Assembly: GCA_006535965.1 (NCBI GenBank) | Contig: QEAR01000011.1 | Location: 124,001-188,000, forward strand | Length of the DNA stretch: 64,000 bases | Reading direction: 5' to 3' | DNA from: Spizellomyces sp. 'palustris' | Taxonomy: Eukaryota; Chytridiomycota; Chytridiomycetes; Spizellomycetales; Spizellomycetaceae | Part shown: positions 11,434 to 24,600 of the stretch, piece after piece | Layout: each line of letters opens with the position of its first letter | Numbering within the stretch: position 1 is the stretch's first letter | Notes under the pieces: model-generated | Seen by the model: only the letters and a program-made list of their open reading frames with translations | The model's database searches: none | What the model was told of the DNA's origin: nothing | Translations under genes and position numbers: made by a program

Positions 11434-13983
11434 TTAGGCAACTGAATTCGCAGTCTCCGTCACTGATGGCTCCACCGGAGGCAGCGACCACAGCAGTTCG
11501 TCCTCCCCCGCCTTAGTACTGCTACTCCTAGAACTAGACATTTCTCTTGCCCGCTCAACAGAAACGCTCACACCTCTCTCAAACCCAACTCGTTCCAAAA
11601 TCTCTGGTAGTGTATCCCGATATTTCAAATGCCCTTTGACAATATCCGACAAGTCCACATTATCAACAATATTGCGTCCTTTTTCGCATTCTCCAATGCG
11701 AATCTTTCGTAAGCCCGCAACACCGTTCTTGGCTTGGCTCGCTCGATACAAGTACGATAGAAACCAGTCCCCCTTTGCATACCCGTTTACAACCCGCCCG
11801 CTGACCACACTTGCCAGTTGGCGCCATTCCAAAGGGTTGACGCCAACGGGTGCACCAAGTAAATAGGCTTCGTCAACAATGCCATAGGCCTTCATTTTGG
11901 AAAGTTCCAAGAGACAGTAGAATATGGTTCTCGCGCCGAGAGACCAGCCTATGAGCGTCACAGGGCGCTTTCCTTGGACGTATTTTGCTAGCACATCCCT
12001 GGCAAGGACCAGACCGGCCTTTCTAGCGCGGTCCAGACCGATCGTCCACGGGTTGTCCACCAAATATCCCATTTGCAGCAGACCAACCGGCCATACGAGG
12101 GCAGACATGAGACCCGCTAGCATCGTCTGTTTGAGCACAGTAGTCGTACCATATGTAACAGCTGTGGATTTCATAAAAGATTGAAAAGCTTTCCCGAGGT
12201 CCAGCAAGTGATGGGGATCAAAGGACAGGGCAGTGACCTCTGAGAAGGGTGCGTAGGCGGGAAGTACCGTCCAAGGGTCTGTAATATCGGATTCAGTGGT
12301 TAGCCAGCCGGAAATGGGTATGATGAGATGTAGAGACTGTGTGTTTGAATTTCCAGCATGCGGATTGGGCGGCGGTGTCAGGGAGTGGAAGGCAAATACT
12401 GAAAGAGATCCCAGGCGGCGGTTGAAGCGATAGGCTGGTGAACATTGTGTTGCATTAGATATAATAATCCATCTGTTTCAACGCGGATATGATCCACACG
12501 CACCTGTAAGACCACCTCCTGTCACTCCAAATAGCGTGCCAACAATAGCTACACCGGCAGTAGTACCCAGAGTTGCGCACAACCCGGCGTGTGCCGCCAA
12601 TCCGAGGCCTGAGAACAAGCCTCCCAAACCTGCTCCGATCATCGGCGCTGCAAGCCCTTTTTCGGCGCCAACATTGTCGAGAAATGAATACGAGTGTGTT
12701 CATCATAGAATGGATGACGATGATGTTCCTTACCCCCTGTCAGCCCGATGACCACACCTCCCCCGACGGTCGCCAACCCTACTCCAGCCCACCGCTTCCA
12801 CTTTTCCCTTGTTTCTTCCAACTGTGGTACAGTTCCATTGTTGTCCTGTCGCTTGATGTGCGATTCTTCCCAGAGTTTTTCCGCAACGATATGCTCAACT
12901 TCCTGCACCATCAATCCCCTTGCTTTGCTGTCATCCATCTCGTCCCTTCCATCCGCGTCATAAACACCATCCCAAATGAGCAACGACAGTCTCCTTAATA
13001 TGGTTCTCAGACGGGCATCGTAGCGGAGTTCACTTGACTGCATAACGGTTTCTTGAAGTGAAGAGAAGATGAGATTGGAAAGAATAAGAGATATGGCGTC
13101 ACGCTCGTCGCTGCGTTTGACGGTTTGGTCAGAGTCGGTACCGTCTGCGACTTGTGCTTTTACGGCGGATGCAGCGGCCTTTATAGAACTGGAGAGACTT
13201 TGTGTGAGAGACTCAATCGTCACGCCGTGATTTGAGAGATCTTTGATGATATCGAGTTCTGAGAACAGTTGGAGAGAATGGATGCTTACGCTGCAATTAT
13301 CCATTCCTTAGAAAACACAAAAACACACCTTTGCTTTGTAGCGCATTAGAGGTAGCAATTCCTTGCAGTAATTGCTGTCGCCATGTACGATAGGATATTA
13401 CGGACGGATGACGCGACGGATCCGTCTCGGAATCCTTTGATTCAAAGACGCTGGTCACTTTTGACCAAAAGCCTTTCCCGTTGGAGTCATCCTGCTGTCC
13501 TTCCCCGCCAACAGTCCCCTCTTCAGAGAGTAAACTTGCGGTGGACACCTTCTCGCTCAATTCATCATCTGTTAAATGCTCTACATCCTCCTCGTCGTCC
13601 TTTGGTGGTACCTCCCAATTACCCGCAATGAGTCTTCCCAGCGCTGTCTCTTCCGACTCGGCGAGTAACCATACTAGACCAATGTATGCAAAAACGAGGT
13701 CGTCTGCAATATGGAACTGGTGAGACGCTGGACTATACGGTGGCGCTGGAAAACTCGGGTCGGGAACATCATCTGCGAGTGAACTGGTTCGAGGCGGTAA
13801 TGAAGGCGGTGAGTTTAAATGTTCTGAGCCGGCAGCTGTATCCACGGTTAAGGGAGTATCCGCCATGGGGAATCCGCTGGTGAACGATGCGGTCAGGTAG
13901 CTGCCTTTTTGCACGTAGGAAACTGGGGAGATTGAGGAAACAACCCAAAGCCTCAGCCGGGCGATGTTCGCAAGCCTCGCCAT
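11434..13983 (-). CDS. TMCO4/Mil1-like DUF726 membrane hydrolase
   Basis: Multi-exon minus-strand gene of the DUF726 family (animal TMCO4, yeast Mil1). Exon 1 runs from an ATG at 13983 (a later ATG at 13866 is an alternative) through an acidic Ser-rich region to NALQSK. The next exon starts SIHSLQLFSELDIIKD after the acceptor near 13287. Then come WKRWAGVGLATVGGGVVIG and GLAAPMIGAGLGGLFSG plus GVAIVGTLFG, a Gly/Ala-rich membrane hairpin typical of the family. Next are HLIIPISGWL and the hydrolase core with nucleophile elbow TLIGWSLGAR, YLLGAPVG and VVNGYAKGDWFLSYLYR. The elbow Ser is kept. The reaction is not established for the family; yeast Mil1 is linked to Golgi/endosome coat traffic. The C-terminal tail is Ser-rich. 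A 116-bp gap separates it from the divergent CREG-like gene, so the two may share a promoter. Confidence 0.85.
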
Positions 13984-14099
13984 GAGTCATCAGACGGGAC
14001 GCGTACGTGTTCGCGAAAAGGTGTTCCAAAGTGTTTTGCAGAGTTCAGGAAATCTCAGGAATTAGGGCTGGCAGGAAAACCCCTTTTCGCTACTCAGTC

Positions 14100-14910
14100 A
14101 TGATGCTACAAGCAACGCTCGCCTTTGTTGTCATCTATGCTGCTCTACAGTTTGCATTTCTTCTCCCGTTCGTTTCCGCCGATGAGCATAACCCAAAGCA
14201 AGCAGCCCCTCTTGCTCGCCAACTAGTCTCTTTGTCAAAGATTGGTGAACTGGCAACCGTGATGGCTCCTGGAGTCCGCGCGGGTAGGGAGCACTATCCA
14301 TTTAGTACGCCAGAATATATATCGGACGAATGTCCGTCTTCAGGGAGTCCTCTTTTGTATCTGGTTACATGGGGCGTACGTATATAGCACCCCCTCGTTG
14401 CAGCGATTGGCATCCAACCTTTATCACTCACATTACATTTTGTTTCATGGTATGCATTTAGACACACGCACGTAATGCTAGAGCTAGTCCACATGCATCC
14501 GTCTCCTTCCGGCATCCAAACTTTACTCTTACACCGCCCGACTCTCGCGGGGAACTGGATGAAGCTCGCGTTTCATTGTTGGGAGATTTAGTCAAAGTCG
14601 AGGGAGAGGATGAGGTACGTTGCGGTCGTTAAAAAGAACGTCCATGAGCAGAATTAAGGGGTTGCATTCTTAGATCAAGAATGCGCAAGAGTGTTTTTTC
14701 GCGCGGCACCCGGATGCCAAAGAGTTTCCACACCATTCAGCCTTTTATCGCTTGGAGGTCCAGGATGTGCGATGGATTGGGGGATTTGGAGATAGACATT
14801 TTAATGGGTGGATACCAGCTGAGCTGTATCTAAGCAAACCCGAAGGGCCTGCATTGCAAATGCAGGGAAACGGGTTGACGAGACGAGGCAAGAAACTCAG
14901 GATCGACTAA
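14100..14910 (+). CDS. CREG-like secreted protein with flavin-reductase/PNPOx fold
   Basis: Three exons (14100-14375, 14462-14614, then from about 14674 to the stop at 14910) join in frame. An N-terminal signal-type helix (LQATLAFVVIYAALQFAFLL) precedes a split-barrel domain of the CREG / pyridoxamine-phosphate-oxidase-like class: ARQLVSLSKIGELATV, then GSPLLYLVTWGTHARN, GDLVKVEG, CFFARHPDAKEFP and YRLEVQDVRWIGGFGDRHF. The last block matches the IGGFG sequence seen in fungal and plant members. Animal CREG is a secreted lysosomal glycoprotein that lost flavin binding; whether this one binds a cofactor cannot be told. A second Met follows the first directly. A basic tail (RRGKKLR) ends the protein. 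Confidence 0.8.
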
Positions 14911-15085
14911 TTGTTGACTTGTTAAACTTGTTTGGCAACGACATGATGCATGATGCAAATGGAGATAACCTGAGTTGCCTTGATATTATTTTTTATATCA
15001 CGGATTAAAGACAGGATCCATCTACAATAACTTTACCCTCCAAAAAATAATGATTACGATCAATAGTAAATATATCTACAAGGTA

Positions 15086-17511
15086 TTATGGGTCAAACTC
15101 GAGATTGACCAACATGACCGCCGAGTCCATGAGGACATGGATCGCCAGCATCATAGTAAGCACAAACGTGCGAGGATTTCTACTAACAAATTTCACCCAT
15201 TCCTGCCAAACCTCCCGGCCCGTCATCCGATGCACAAGCCAGAATCCCACCAGAGAACCCAACAATTCGGATACAAACGTCGAGAGTGTCTCGAACATCA
15301 CTCGTCGATACCGAGAGTCGTCGAGAAGAATGGTTAGAGATGGGTATGCACCCGCATTTGGACCATGTCGGATGGCAGATATCGAGACCACAAAGCAGAC
15401 CATGGTAATGAGTTGAGCGGCAGCGTTGAAGGCTTGAAACAGTATTTGGGCTTTGGTATAATTTGCGTAAGACCATGCTTCTGTTGCCTCGCCGAGTGGT
15501 GGGAGAGAGTAGCGACTATTTGGGGTATTATCGTTCACTTGGTTGATGGAGGTGATTGATTTGATTGCGACTGTGGATCGAAGGTGGGTACGTTTGTTGG
15601 AATTGGACGTCGTAGCAGCTCTTTCTAGGGTGCTAAAGTTGGTTTCGCTGTTAACCGTTCCTACTTCTTGGTCCATGTTAGGCTCGGAAATTTCCCGGGC
15701 AGCGCTGTTGGCCTTGTTCTCATCGGTGTGGTTATTGAATTCTGCCAGTTCACCGTCCAATAACTCGAGACCGAGACTACTCATGGATCCCGATGCAGTC
15801 CGGGTCATGATACTAGCAGAGTCTGAGACGCCGTGCTGAGCTGCAAAGAAGACTTTCAGAACGCCTGTTGTGTTCCAGTCGCTGAGCCAGATCATGCAAT
15901 CGTGATAAAAACGAGATGTCTTGAATGTAACCCAGGCGACTCTCTGTGAAAGCAAAACCAGCAGTTGGTGCACACGATAGGCAACCTTCAAGTGTGGAAT
16001 CCGCTCCTTACCTGCACGAAATTGATCGCTCCGAATAAAATGATGGTCCAAGTCGACGAGAATGCTGCTGTAAAGACATTCCTATAGACTGGATACAGCC
16101 ATTAGTATCGAAAGCTCCATCTGAGATGGTCTCTTCTTAGAGTACATACGCATCCAATAAATCATATCACAGAAAAAGGTATAAGCATAAATCGTGTGTC
16201 GTGGCCTGCAAAGAGATGTTCATTAATTTGTTTGCGGATGCTTTAAACCAGAGGAAACAATGACATCAATGAACTATACCCAAGTTTTGCATGCAAGAGG
16301 ATAGTGCCAATGGTAGTGACACCGACAATAAACAACCGTAATGTGTAGATGAGAACTGCAGGGGAGATGACATTACAGTTAGAATAGACGTGAATCGACC
16401 AGGATCCGTTGGTGCTAGCGTACCTAAATCGAGCCAGAGAGGATGGGGGGTTGTTTTAAAGTATGCCCAAGACCACACCTTCAAGACTTGAGTGTCAATT
16501 TACAGAAGAATGATAACCACAAGCAGGTTGGGCACTTACTTGACCGATAAAGTACGTTGATGCCCCAAAGGATATCGACACCAAAAGCCATAGAATTTGT
16601 ACGGTCGGCAAAGGCTCGTTTTCAAGTTTCTGCATCGCCATGTCGTGTCCTGATCCTGTTTGCGGAGATTCCAGATGGTGCGGAAAGACCTCCTTTGCAC
16701 ATTCACCGGCCTCTTCATCTCCCACACCATCACTCACGCTTCGTATATGTTTGGAATTCACATGAGAAGCACTGATATCCGCGGTTTTTGCTATCAAGCG
16801 CATTTTGGCTTCCCAATGCTTCCGCTCCCACATATTCCTCAAAACCGCATAGTGCATTCCGTAACCTGTGCAAACAAGGGTGTTGAAAACTACCCACAGC
16901 TTGCTTGATACCAGCGCTTGGCGAGGAGAGTACCACACAACGGTGTTCATGACGACGGTGATGACAAGAGGCGGAAGGCCAAAGCAGGCTAAATCCCCCC
17001 ATGAACGGGGCCATAGGTACGGCGAGAAATTATGTATGGCCAATCCGATAGATCCCACAGTCGAAAGGATGTATATGGGGAAGAAGACAACATTGTACGT
17101 CCACCAGTTGAGCGGGTAAGAGTAGTTCGCGGGTAGGATACCGATACTTCCCCATTCGTGAATAGTGTGCTCTATCCCCCCGTTGTGCTTGTCCACAGTT
17201 CCGAGAGGAATACTAATATACCCTAGGAAAATACCTATGCAAAGGGACCAGGCTAGAAGGCACACGGTCAATGGGTATCGGCTCAACCCTGCTGCAACAA
17301 GATAAAAGCCGGCGCTGCATTTTTTTCGTCGATGAGTTCTTTTTCCTTCATGTCCTGGTCGCCTTGATTTTACACTACTTCGATTGGGCTGGTCGGATTT
17401 TTTGTCGGGGGCCGTTCCAATGGAGCTACCGCTGGGCTGACCTACGGTGGAAGCAGGCCGCATTGAGGAGGCCATAGTGTGAAGACGGTGTGCTCTTGAG
17501 GGTTCTACCAT
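15086..17511 (-). CDS. Multi-pass membrane protein of unknown function
   Basis: I do not recognise the family. The first exon (17511 to about 16540) encodes a basic, Ser-rich N-terminus (RRPGHEGKRTHRRKK) and five hydrophobic helices, for example LTVCLLAWSLCIGIFLGYI, WTYNVVFFPIYILSTVGSI and ACFGLPPLVITVVMNTVVW. Short exons between about 16490 and 16000 add further helices (YTLRLFIVGVTTIGTILLH; FTAAFSSTWTIILFGAINF), one helix or so per exon. The last exon (about 15950-15086) has a polar Ser/Thr/Asn-rich loop of about 130 residues and then three more helices (ILFQAFNAAAQLITMVCFVV; VSELLGSLVGFWLV; LTMMLAIHVLMDSAVMLV). This makes about ten segments. The large polar loop and even helix count fit a receptor- or transporter-like protein, but no signature motif of either is visible. 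Confidence 0.65.
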
Positions 17512-19224
17512 CCTTCCCAGTATCGTGCACCCTTATGTTCCCAAAAAAAATACGTCGTCTCCAAATTCTTCTTTTGCTTTGTCTCAGCGGGAGAACATCG
17601 ATCTAAGAAGTCCAACAACCCAAAGTTCATACACAATTATTTGGTCGGCAGCTATATCAGGAAATCATTCTAGCATTGAAGAACGTTTATTTGTGATCGA
17701 GGGTAGTTGAGGTACGGCAATGAACAGCCCTGGTTGTGGAACAAGTGCTGGGCTAAATAACGACATTAGGCACCAGCTTAAGGTTAACTGGCTGACAATA
17801 TTAGGACACTGTTTGCGTCTGGTGGAATTCATACCCTGTTCCTCGGAACCATTTTTTGTTTGCATTGTTTTGGTCGAAATGTTGCCCGATACTCCGCCAA
17901 CGTGAATAAACAACAAGAAAACCGATTTGTTTGCTGCACAACAAGCTCAGGCACTTGGATATGACGGGCATTTGGCTGAGCCAAGTAAACATTGGGCTAC
18001 TAGCTATATAGCGAGTGAAGGGTGAGTTCCAAATGACCGCGGTTATTCAATAGTGGAAATTCAAGGTTTACTAGCCTAGTAGTAACGGCTGCAACGTGAT
18101 ATTTTCAAGAGAAACCGTAAGCAAACAATTACCGTTGACGGTCGGTACCGAAACTTTTCAAGAATACAAGCATTTTGCCATGAGCTTGGAATACAACCAG
18201 TGAATTCCATACCCACAACCAGGCACCGCTTTCGTATCCTTGCCAGTGTATCGCCTGTCCGATGAATGCCACATTTGACATCTCAACACAGCATCTCAAC
18301 ATTTCGCTCCACTGGTATGTACGCTGACCAAAGACTTATCCGCACGCACAAGCACATACCGCCCGCCTATCATTCCTTGGATCAACCAACTCGGACATGT
18401 ATGGACCGGGATGACACTTTTGAGTTATTCATGCAACCAAATGTCGTACATTTGGGGAATAACCACATCTTAATCTCATTCCATACCCATGTAACGCTAT
18501 AAAGTCGCATATGAACAATGACCATGTCCTAATAGTCGTCAAAAGTTTCACAATATTGCTATTCTACTTGCGTCTTGGATGGTTCCATACTTGGAATAGG
18601 ATACACACACAGGATGAACGTTCGTAAAGCCTCAATGGGATCAATTGGTGGGATGCACCCTTCAAGAGTAAGCAAGCAAACGTATCGTCAACTGTGTTTG
18701 AATGCCTAATACAAAAGAGAATTCGTAGCAAGATTTCCTAAAGGCTGGAATGTCCGTCCATAAATGCGTTACTAAAATCAGCAACAAAGACACAAAATCG
18801 CTAGACCAGAAATAGTTTGTTTGACTGGAGCGGTCATAAATTGGTGACCCCTAAATAACAATGAGGGTTATGATGGCTGGTATTCGGGACTTGGGTCACG
18901 AGAAGGCAGAAGAACAGGCGCTGGAAATAAACCTGTTGGGTGGGATGCTACATGTGTTTGTGTGTGTGTGTGTGTCTGTCCAAAAACACACTGTTTCGCG
19001 TTTGTTTCTTTGAACCCAGTGAGGTTTTTCTTATTTTGTGTTTGGTTTGCTTGAAGGTGGGGTTTGTCGATTGTCGCCCCCATCTCTGTCTGGAATTTTA
19101 GCAAAAGGGCTGATAAAAACGGGGACCGTGTACGTGTTGTTGGCGGAGACTCGAATAGGCATACACGGCCAGGACGAGCGTATACGAGTGGTTGTGTGCT
19201 TTTTGAACGGTTTGGCGTTTTGAG
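17512..19224. other. 1.7 kb without a recognisable gene; TG microsatellite
   Basis: Open frames here are short (under 90 codons) and show no family features on either strand. An interrupted TG repeat lies at about 18953-18978. The 17512-17700 part should hold the promoter of the minus-strand membrane protein, and the 19.0-19.2 kb part that of cyclin Y. A lineage-specific short gene or ncRNA cannot be excluded. Confidence 0.5.
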
Positions 19225-21322
19225 ATGGGGAATACCGGATCAGCGCTTTCGGACCCCGTCGGGCCCAACCCCGCCGTCAAGGGCACCCCATCGACACCAT
19301 CACCGTCGACGCCGTCCTCAAGGGAGCATGCCAAGGACAAGTGGGATAAAGTCGACGTAGAAGATGGAACGCGAGCAAGGATTCTCGAGTCGCGGGAACT
19401 TGAAGAGGATGCTACGGTTCGGTTTGGGATGAATGGCACGTCTGGGGAATCGGAGCGGAGGTCAAGTTTATTAACTGTTATGGATGGGGTTATTGACGGG
19501 TTGTTTTCGGCGGCTGGAAGTGTTCGAGGGGTTGGCGGGTTGATGGGGGGTGATGATCGAGTGGTGCCAGAGAGGTGCGCGAGTGGACGGGAGAGCGAGG
19601 TGAGGCTTCCTGGGGGTTACAAGAATGGTATGTTGCAAGTTTAAACTGTGCTTGTTGAGCTAGTCAGTGTCGCTGATATGCTTCACAGCCTTTATAAAGT
19701 CCACCTCCTACACCCATCTCAACCGACTGAGCGGCGCATCTCGTGAACTAGACCGTATGGAAGCCGGTGTACCCAATGAGATTATAGAAGACCTTGGATC
19801 CCGCTTGTCTCAAACGGCCATTGACCAGCCCATTCCACAGGTGTTTGCAACACCCCAGGTTCAGAGTACCATAAAGGTGGAACCTTACGGGATCATTGAG
19901 CCCATGTCAACGGGCGTTGACACGACGCTAGTGGTGCCCCTAACACACGAAAACACTGGAATCGAAAAAGTATCGGAAAAACACCCCCTAATGGATCAAT
20001 CTGATTCACTTGTTATGACCCCCTACATGCAAGATTCTGACACTGATATCCCAAAACCCGATATCCCCACCAACGTCGTCGGCTCAGGTTTCATCACTCC
20101 AGAACCGACACCCTCCACCGAACACCCTCCTACTCCCAACGCCCCAAAACTCAGCCGGATAGCAAAGTATAATTCATGTTCGACATTGTTTGTTGAGGCG
20201 ACGATCAGTAATGCGGATTTGAATGACACATTGCGTTGGTATGTGCATCGTATTTTTTTGTTAAAATGTTTAACATTTGTTGACTTTGTATGGCTAGCGT
20301 GGCATCGGCATTGGTCAACCACATGAAAAAGAATCTTCAAGACCAAACATTCAAAACCGATAACATATTTTCAGAAGAGTTGCATCCGCTTTCTGTAAGT
20401 TCGCTCAAAACAAACACAACACAAAACGTAAAGAATGTCTGAGATGAGCCAATGTAGCAACATATACAATTCTACCGCCGTATGCCCAAAGAAGACGATA
20501 TTTTCAAATTCCTCGAATGTTTATTCAATGCTGCAGAATTAACCGCTGAATGCGGAATTATTACCCTCGTAAGTACCAATTTGCATTCTTCCCAAACCAA
20601 CTGGGAGTTTTAAACGCTTTCGACAACTTGGATGCAGGTTTACGTGGAACGAATGCTCCAAAACACAAGCCTAACTCTCCATGCAAGTAACTGGACACGA
20701 ATTGTACTTGGCGGGTTATTACTGGCATCCAAAGTATGGGACGACCATGCAGTCTGGAACGTGGATTTCGTGCAGATATTCCCAGAAGTGGATGTAGAAG
20801 ACATGTAAGTAAACATAAGGCGATATCGGTATTTTGTTGCCCGGTAGGGTGCTAATGGAGATGAGGGTGTTGTTAGGAATCAATTGGAACGATGGTACAT
20901 GGCCGCACTTGATTTCGATGTGAATATCAAAGCATCGGAATATGCCCGCTATTATTTCTCGTTACGGGATTTGGCGGAAAAGAGTCGGAGACGGTGGCCC
21001 TTGAAACCGCTAACGTTGCGAGATGCTGCGAAACTCGAGGTACTTTTCAACTTTTGTGGAGATGGGTTGTCCAGCGTTTAGGAAGTGTTCTCATACTAAA
21101 CTGTATTCTACACAGGCTCGAACAGCCCGTCCACCACCCAAACTAGATACATCCACCCCCAACACTCCCGACACCATTGACCCCCGTTCCTCTCCTCCGC
21201 GAACGATTCATGCATTTGAGCGGGAGGGTGCAACAAATGTTGGAGGAAGTAATGGAGGAATGAGGAGGAGTATGAGTGATTATATTTTTGTAGGATCCAA
21301 ACCTCCTGCAATGGTCGTATGA
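19225..21322 (+). CDS. Cyclin Y homologue
   Basis: Seven exons join in frame: 19225-19627, 19689-20238, 20298-20394, 20458-20568, 20638-20804, 20877-21039, 21116-21322. The core closely tracks human CCNY: KYNSCSTLF (human KYSSCSTIF), FSEELHPLS, FNAAELTAECGIITLVYVER, NWTRIVLGGLLLASKVWDDH, AVWNVDFVQIFPEVDVEDM, NQLERWYMAALDFDVNI and YARYYFSLRDLAE. The N-terminus MGNTGSA is an N-myristoylation signal like human MGNTTS, so attachment to the plasma membrane is expected, where cyclin Y recruits a PFTAIRE/CDK14-type kinase. A long Ser/Thr/Pro-rich region (about residues 150-310) precedes the cyclin box and makes the protein longer than the human one. The tail RRSMSDYIF keeps a basic-Ser patch like the regulatory phosphosites of CCNY. 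Confidence 0.92.
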
Positions 21323-21608
21323 TGTACTGTTGGTTACTTTTTCTTAGTTGTTATGTGTTTTCTTATTGAGAATATAGAATGATGGTACAGTGGACAGACT
21401 TTTTTTTTGGGTACTTCTATTGCACCAAGTGCCTAAGTCCACAGACCAAATGGAATACTAAACTTAAGCAAACCGAGCGTTGGCGTAGACTTGCATTGTC
21501 GTCAAGTATCCGTATACAGGGACCCAACCAGAAATCCTTTGAATTCAGACTTTTTAATATAATCCCTTCTATAACACTTTCAAAACATGAACCCTACATC
21601 CGCTACAA
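21323..21608. other. Intergenic between convergent genes
   Basis: 286 bases between the ends of cyclin Y (+) and AK9 (-). It would carry the two 3' UTRs. Nothing else recognised. Confidence 0.5.
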
Positions 21609-24600
21609 TCAACTCTCCAATCCACCCCGTCGGACAGGCCGTAACTTCCAAATCCCCTCAACCCGTTCATGCTCCTCAGAATGAATAATCTCACACGCCC
21701 TCAAAAAGCCTTCCAACCGGTCTAGATACCCCCGTCGAACCCACTCTGAACTTTTTGTATTATGCCCTTTGAGCCACACCGCCAAGAATTCAATTGCACT
21801 AGCTTCGGCTGTCCAATACGGGTATTTAGGTCGTTTTCGTGCAAGGTCTTCTAGGGCAGCTACGAGGGTCTCCGAGAGTGTTTGGTCAATGTATCCTGGT
21901 ATGGGGAGGGTGTGGGTTGCAATGGGGGTGATGGGTGGCGGGAGTTTTTTAGGGGGTGTGAGGGAAGTGTAGAGGTGAGGAGTTTGGAGAAATTTGGCGA
22001 GAGCGGTGGGTGTGGAGAAACTGTACAGTTTTTGGGCGTAGAGGGCCGTTAACGTGGGTAATCCTCGAACGAGGGATGCGAAACTGGGTGCGTTTCGTGT
22101 GAGTGACAATAGGTTGAACAACAAGGGTATGGTAAGGAAAGCGCAAATCGAACAATAATGTGAGCTATCAACAAATGTACGACAACAACATAAAAGCCAT
22201 TATAACGTACCCTTTACCTCCCTCTTTAAGCGCAACAGGACAATACCCACCACACTCAAACCCTTTTGGAAACATCGCCTTAACTTCCTCCTGGGTGACA
22301 ACCCGCGGTAACTCAGCAGGTAAAGGTGTCCGAATATACAATTCCGGGTCCTCTAAAAATAAAGCTTGTTCAGATGGACCCGCGAGGTAATAGTACTGTT
22401 GTTTGTATTCGGCCATGTGGGTGGGTGGGGGCTGGATGAGGGTTTGGTGGAGGTGGAGGGAGACAGGGCAGTAGGTGAGATGGGGGGAGAGGTGGGTGGA
22501 GATGTGGGTGAGGGGGATAGAGGTGGAGGTAATGGATGCAGCTTTGCCTATCATCAAAAAACCAAAGAAAAACATGAGAAAATCGCATAAACAACATAAC
22601 CGTAAAAAGCAAAGATCAACAATAGACAACGAATAAAAGACGTACCCCGCCCAATTCGTCCGAAATACTCTTGCCGTGCAACCATAACATCTTGTACATC
22701 TTTGACAACCATATTCTTAATGGCCCATTTACTCCTTGTTGCATCAAGGTGGGTGACATTGGCATACGCGGTGGTATAATGGGTGTCGATGGCGGGGATA
22801 TGAGTTTCGTAGACTTGGGTATACTGGTGGAGGGTCGTGGGAGTGTTGAGGGGTGGAAGAGGTGACCTGTGTTCGTGTCGTATTGAGTTGCGGGGTTGTG
22901 TTAAATGGTGTGTCGTGGTGTTTTGGTTCACAAAAAGAACCAAACATTGAATAGAAAACGGGATCAGTGTCGTATCGGTGACGTATCATTGAGATATTGC
23001 AAAAACGGAAACAGATAGGAAAGGAAAATCCATATCGTATCGTATTAGAGAGTCGATAAGTGAAAGAAAAAAAAAGAAACCAGCGGCTCATGTCGAATAT
23101 CCGAAAAGCACGCAGCAAGAGGACATGCAGAAAACGTCCGTGTCGTACGTTACATGGTATCGTCGTAAAAAGGATGAGGAGAGAAAGAAGGGTACCATCA
23201 AAACGAAAAAAGAAAAAGCAGATAAAACATGAACCATTAGCCAAAAACCTCAAACCACCAAAAACAAAAACAAAAAAAAACATTACTCGGCCTCAATCTC
23301 CCAATCCACCATTCCTCTCTTCAGCCCCTCTTCAATAGGGATATCCAGCACAAAAGCGCAATGTGGGACCACACCAGCTGATTCGAGGAGGAGAGCTTGA
23401 GCGTTTGTTATTGGGTATCCATCCAAAATCCACCTTTCGGAAAAAGAAAACAAAAAAAAACACACATTAGCAACAAGAGAGATTCAGAAAGTAATTTCAG
23501 AGTTTGTTAGTTTACCCTTTTTCTTGACACATGGCACAAGAGGTAATGGTTCGTATCGCTTCAGTAACAAGTGTGTCCGGTAATGGTAATCCAGCCTCTA
23601 ACGTCGCCCTCACCTGAAAAAAAACCAAAACAGTCAATATGATTCCCATCTTCAAATCACATCCAAACAAAAAAAAAAAACTTTTACCTGCTCGGAAATA
23701 CCACCAAAACCTGCAAGACCCGCGACAACAGTCTCAACATCCAAATACACGAGACCAAGACTTTGTGCAATGGATTTCGCGAGGGTTGTTTTCCCGGATT
23801 TGGGGGGACCGAGGAGAGTGAGGTGTGGGCGGAGGAGCGGGGGTGGTGGGGGGAGGGTTGTGTAATGGGTTGTGTTTTGGATAAAATGCTGTGGTGTGAA
23901 ATGGATATTTGATAGTGAGATTTTGTCGTGTGTAGAGAGAGGAGGGGAGCCATACGTTACCGTTCTAGCATTCCGATCCTTTAAAAAGTAAATACACCCC
24001 CCATGAACAACCGGTAGAGTCCCCGTACATTCCCGTGTCAAGAAACGGTTTTTTTCCAAAGTTACCGGACAGTATTTCCTAATATCATACCATCAGCGTC
24101 AAAAAAAGCACTGACTAGAACATAGAGCGTATGAAAGTGGTACGTACCGAAACGGACTATACACCACAACGCCAAGATCCAAGAGCACCTTCGCCTCCTT
24201 TTTGGTCACTTTGAACGCATTCCCCAATAAACTTGCCCTCTAATCTCAAATCATTAGCAAGAAACTCGTCACTGCCAAAGAATGGATGCATGTTTACATA
24301 CATATTCCAAAAAGGGTCTTAAATCGTGCTTGACGGAAGCCAAGACGGGACGTATCGGGCGGGAAGCATCAATGGTAAATAATGGGATAGAAGATTGTGA
24401 AGAAAAGGTTGAAGTGATTTCCGAGATGCGTGATTGGTGTTTTTCAATCCTAGTTTTCCCCCAAAAAATTATTAAATGCATATTTTGAAAAAGACGCTGT
24501 AGTTTTTTTGGGTTGGTTTGGTACGTACTCTTCCAAAACCTTTTCTTCCCACTCTTCATCATCGTCATCAGCAGCTTGAGCAGCATGCGGAACAGCTAAA

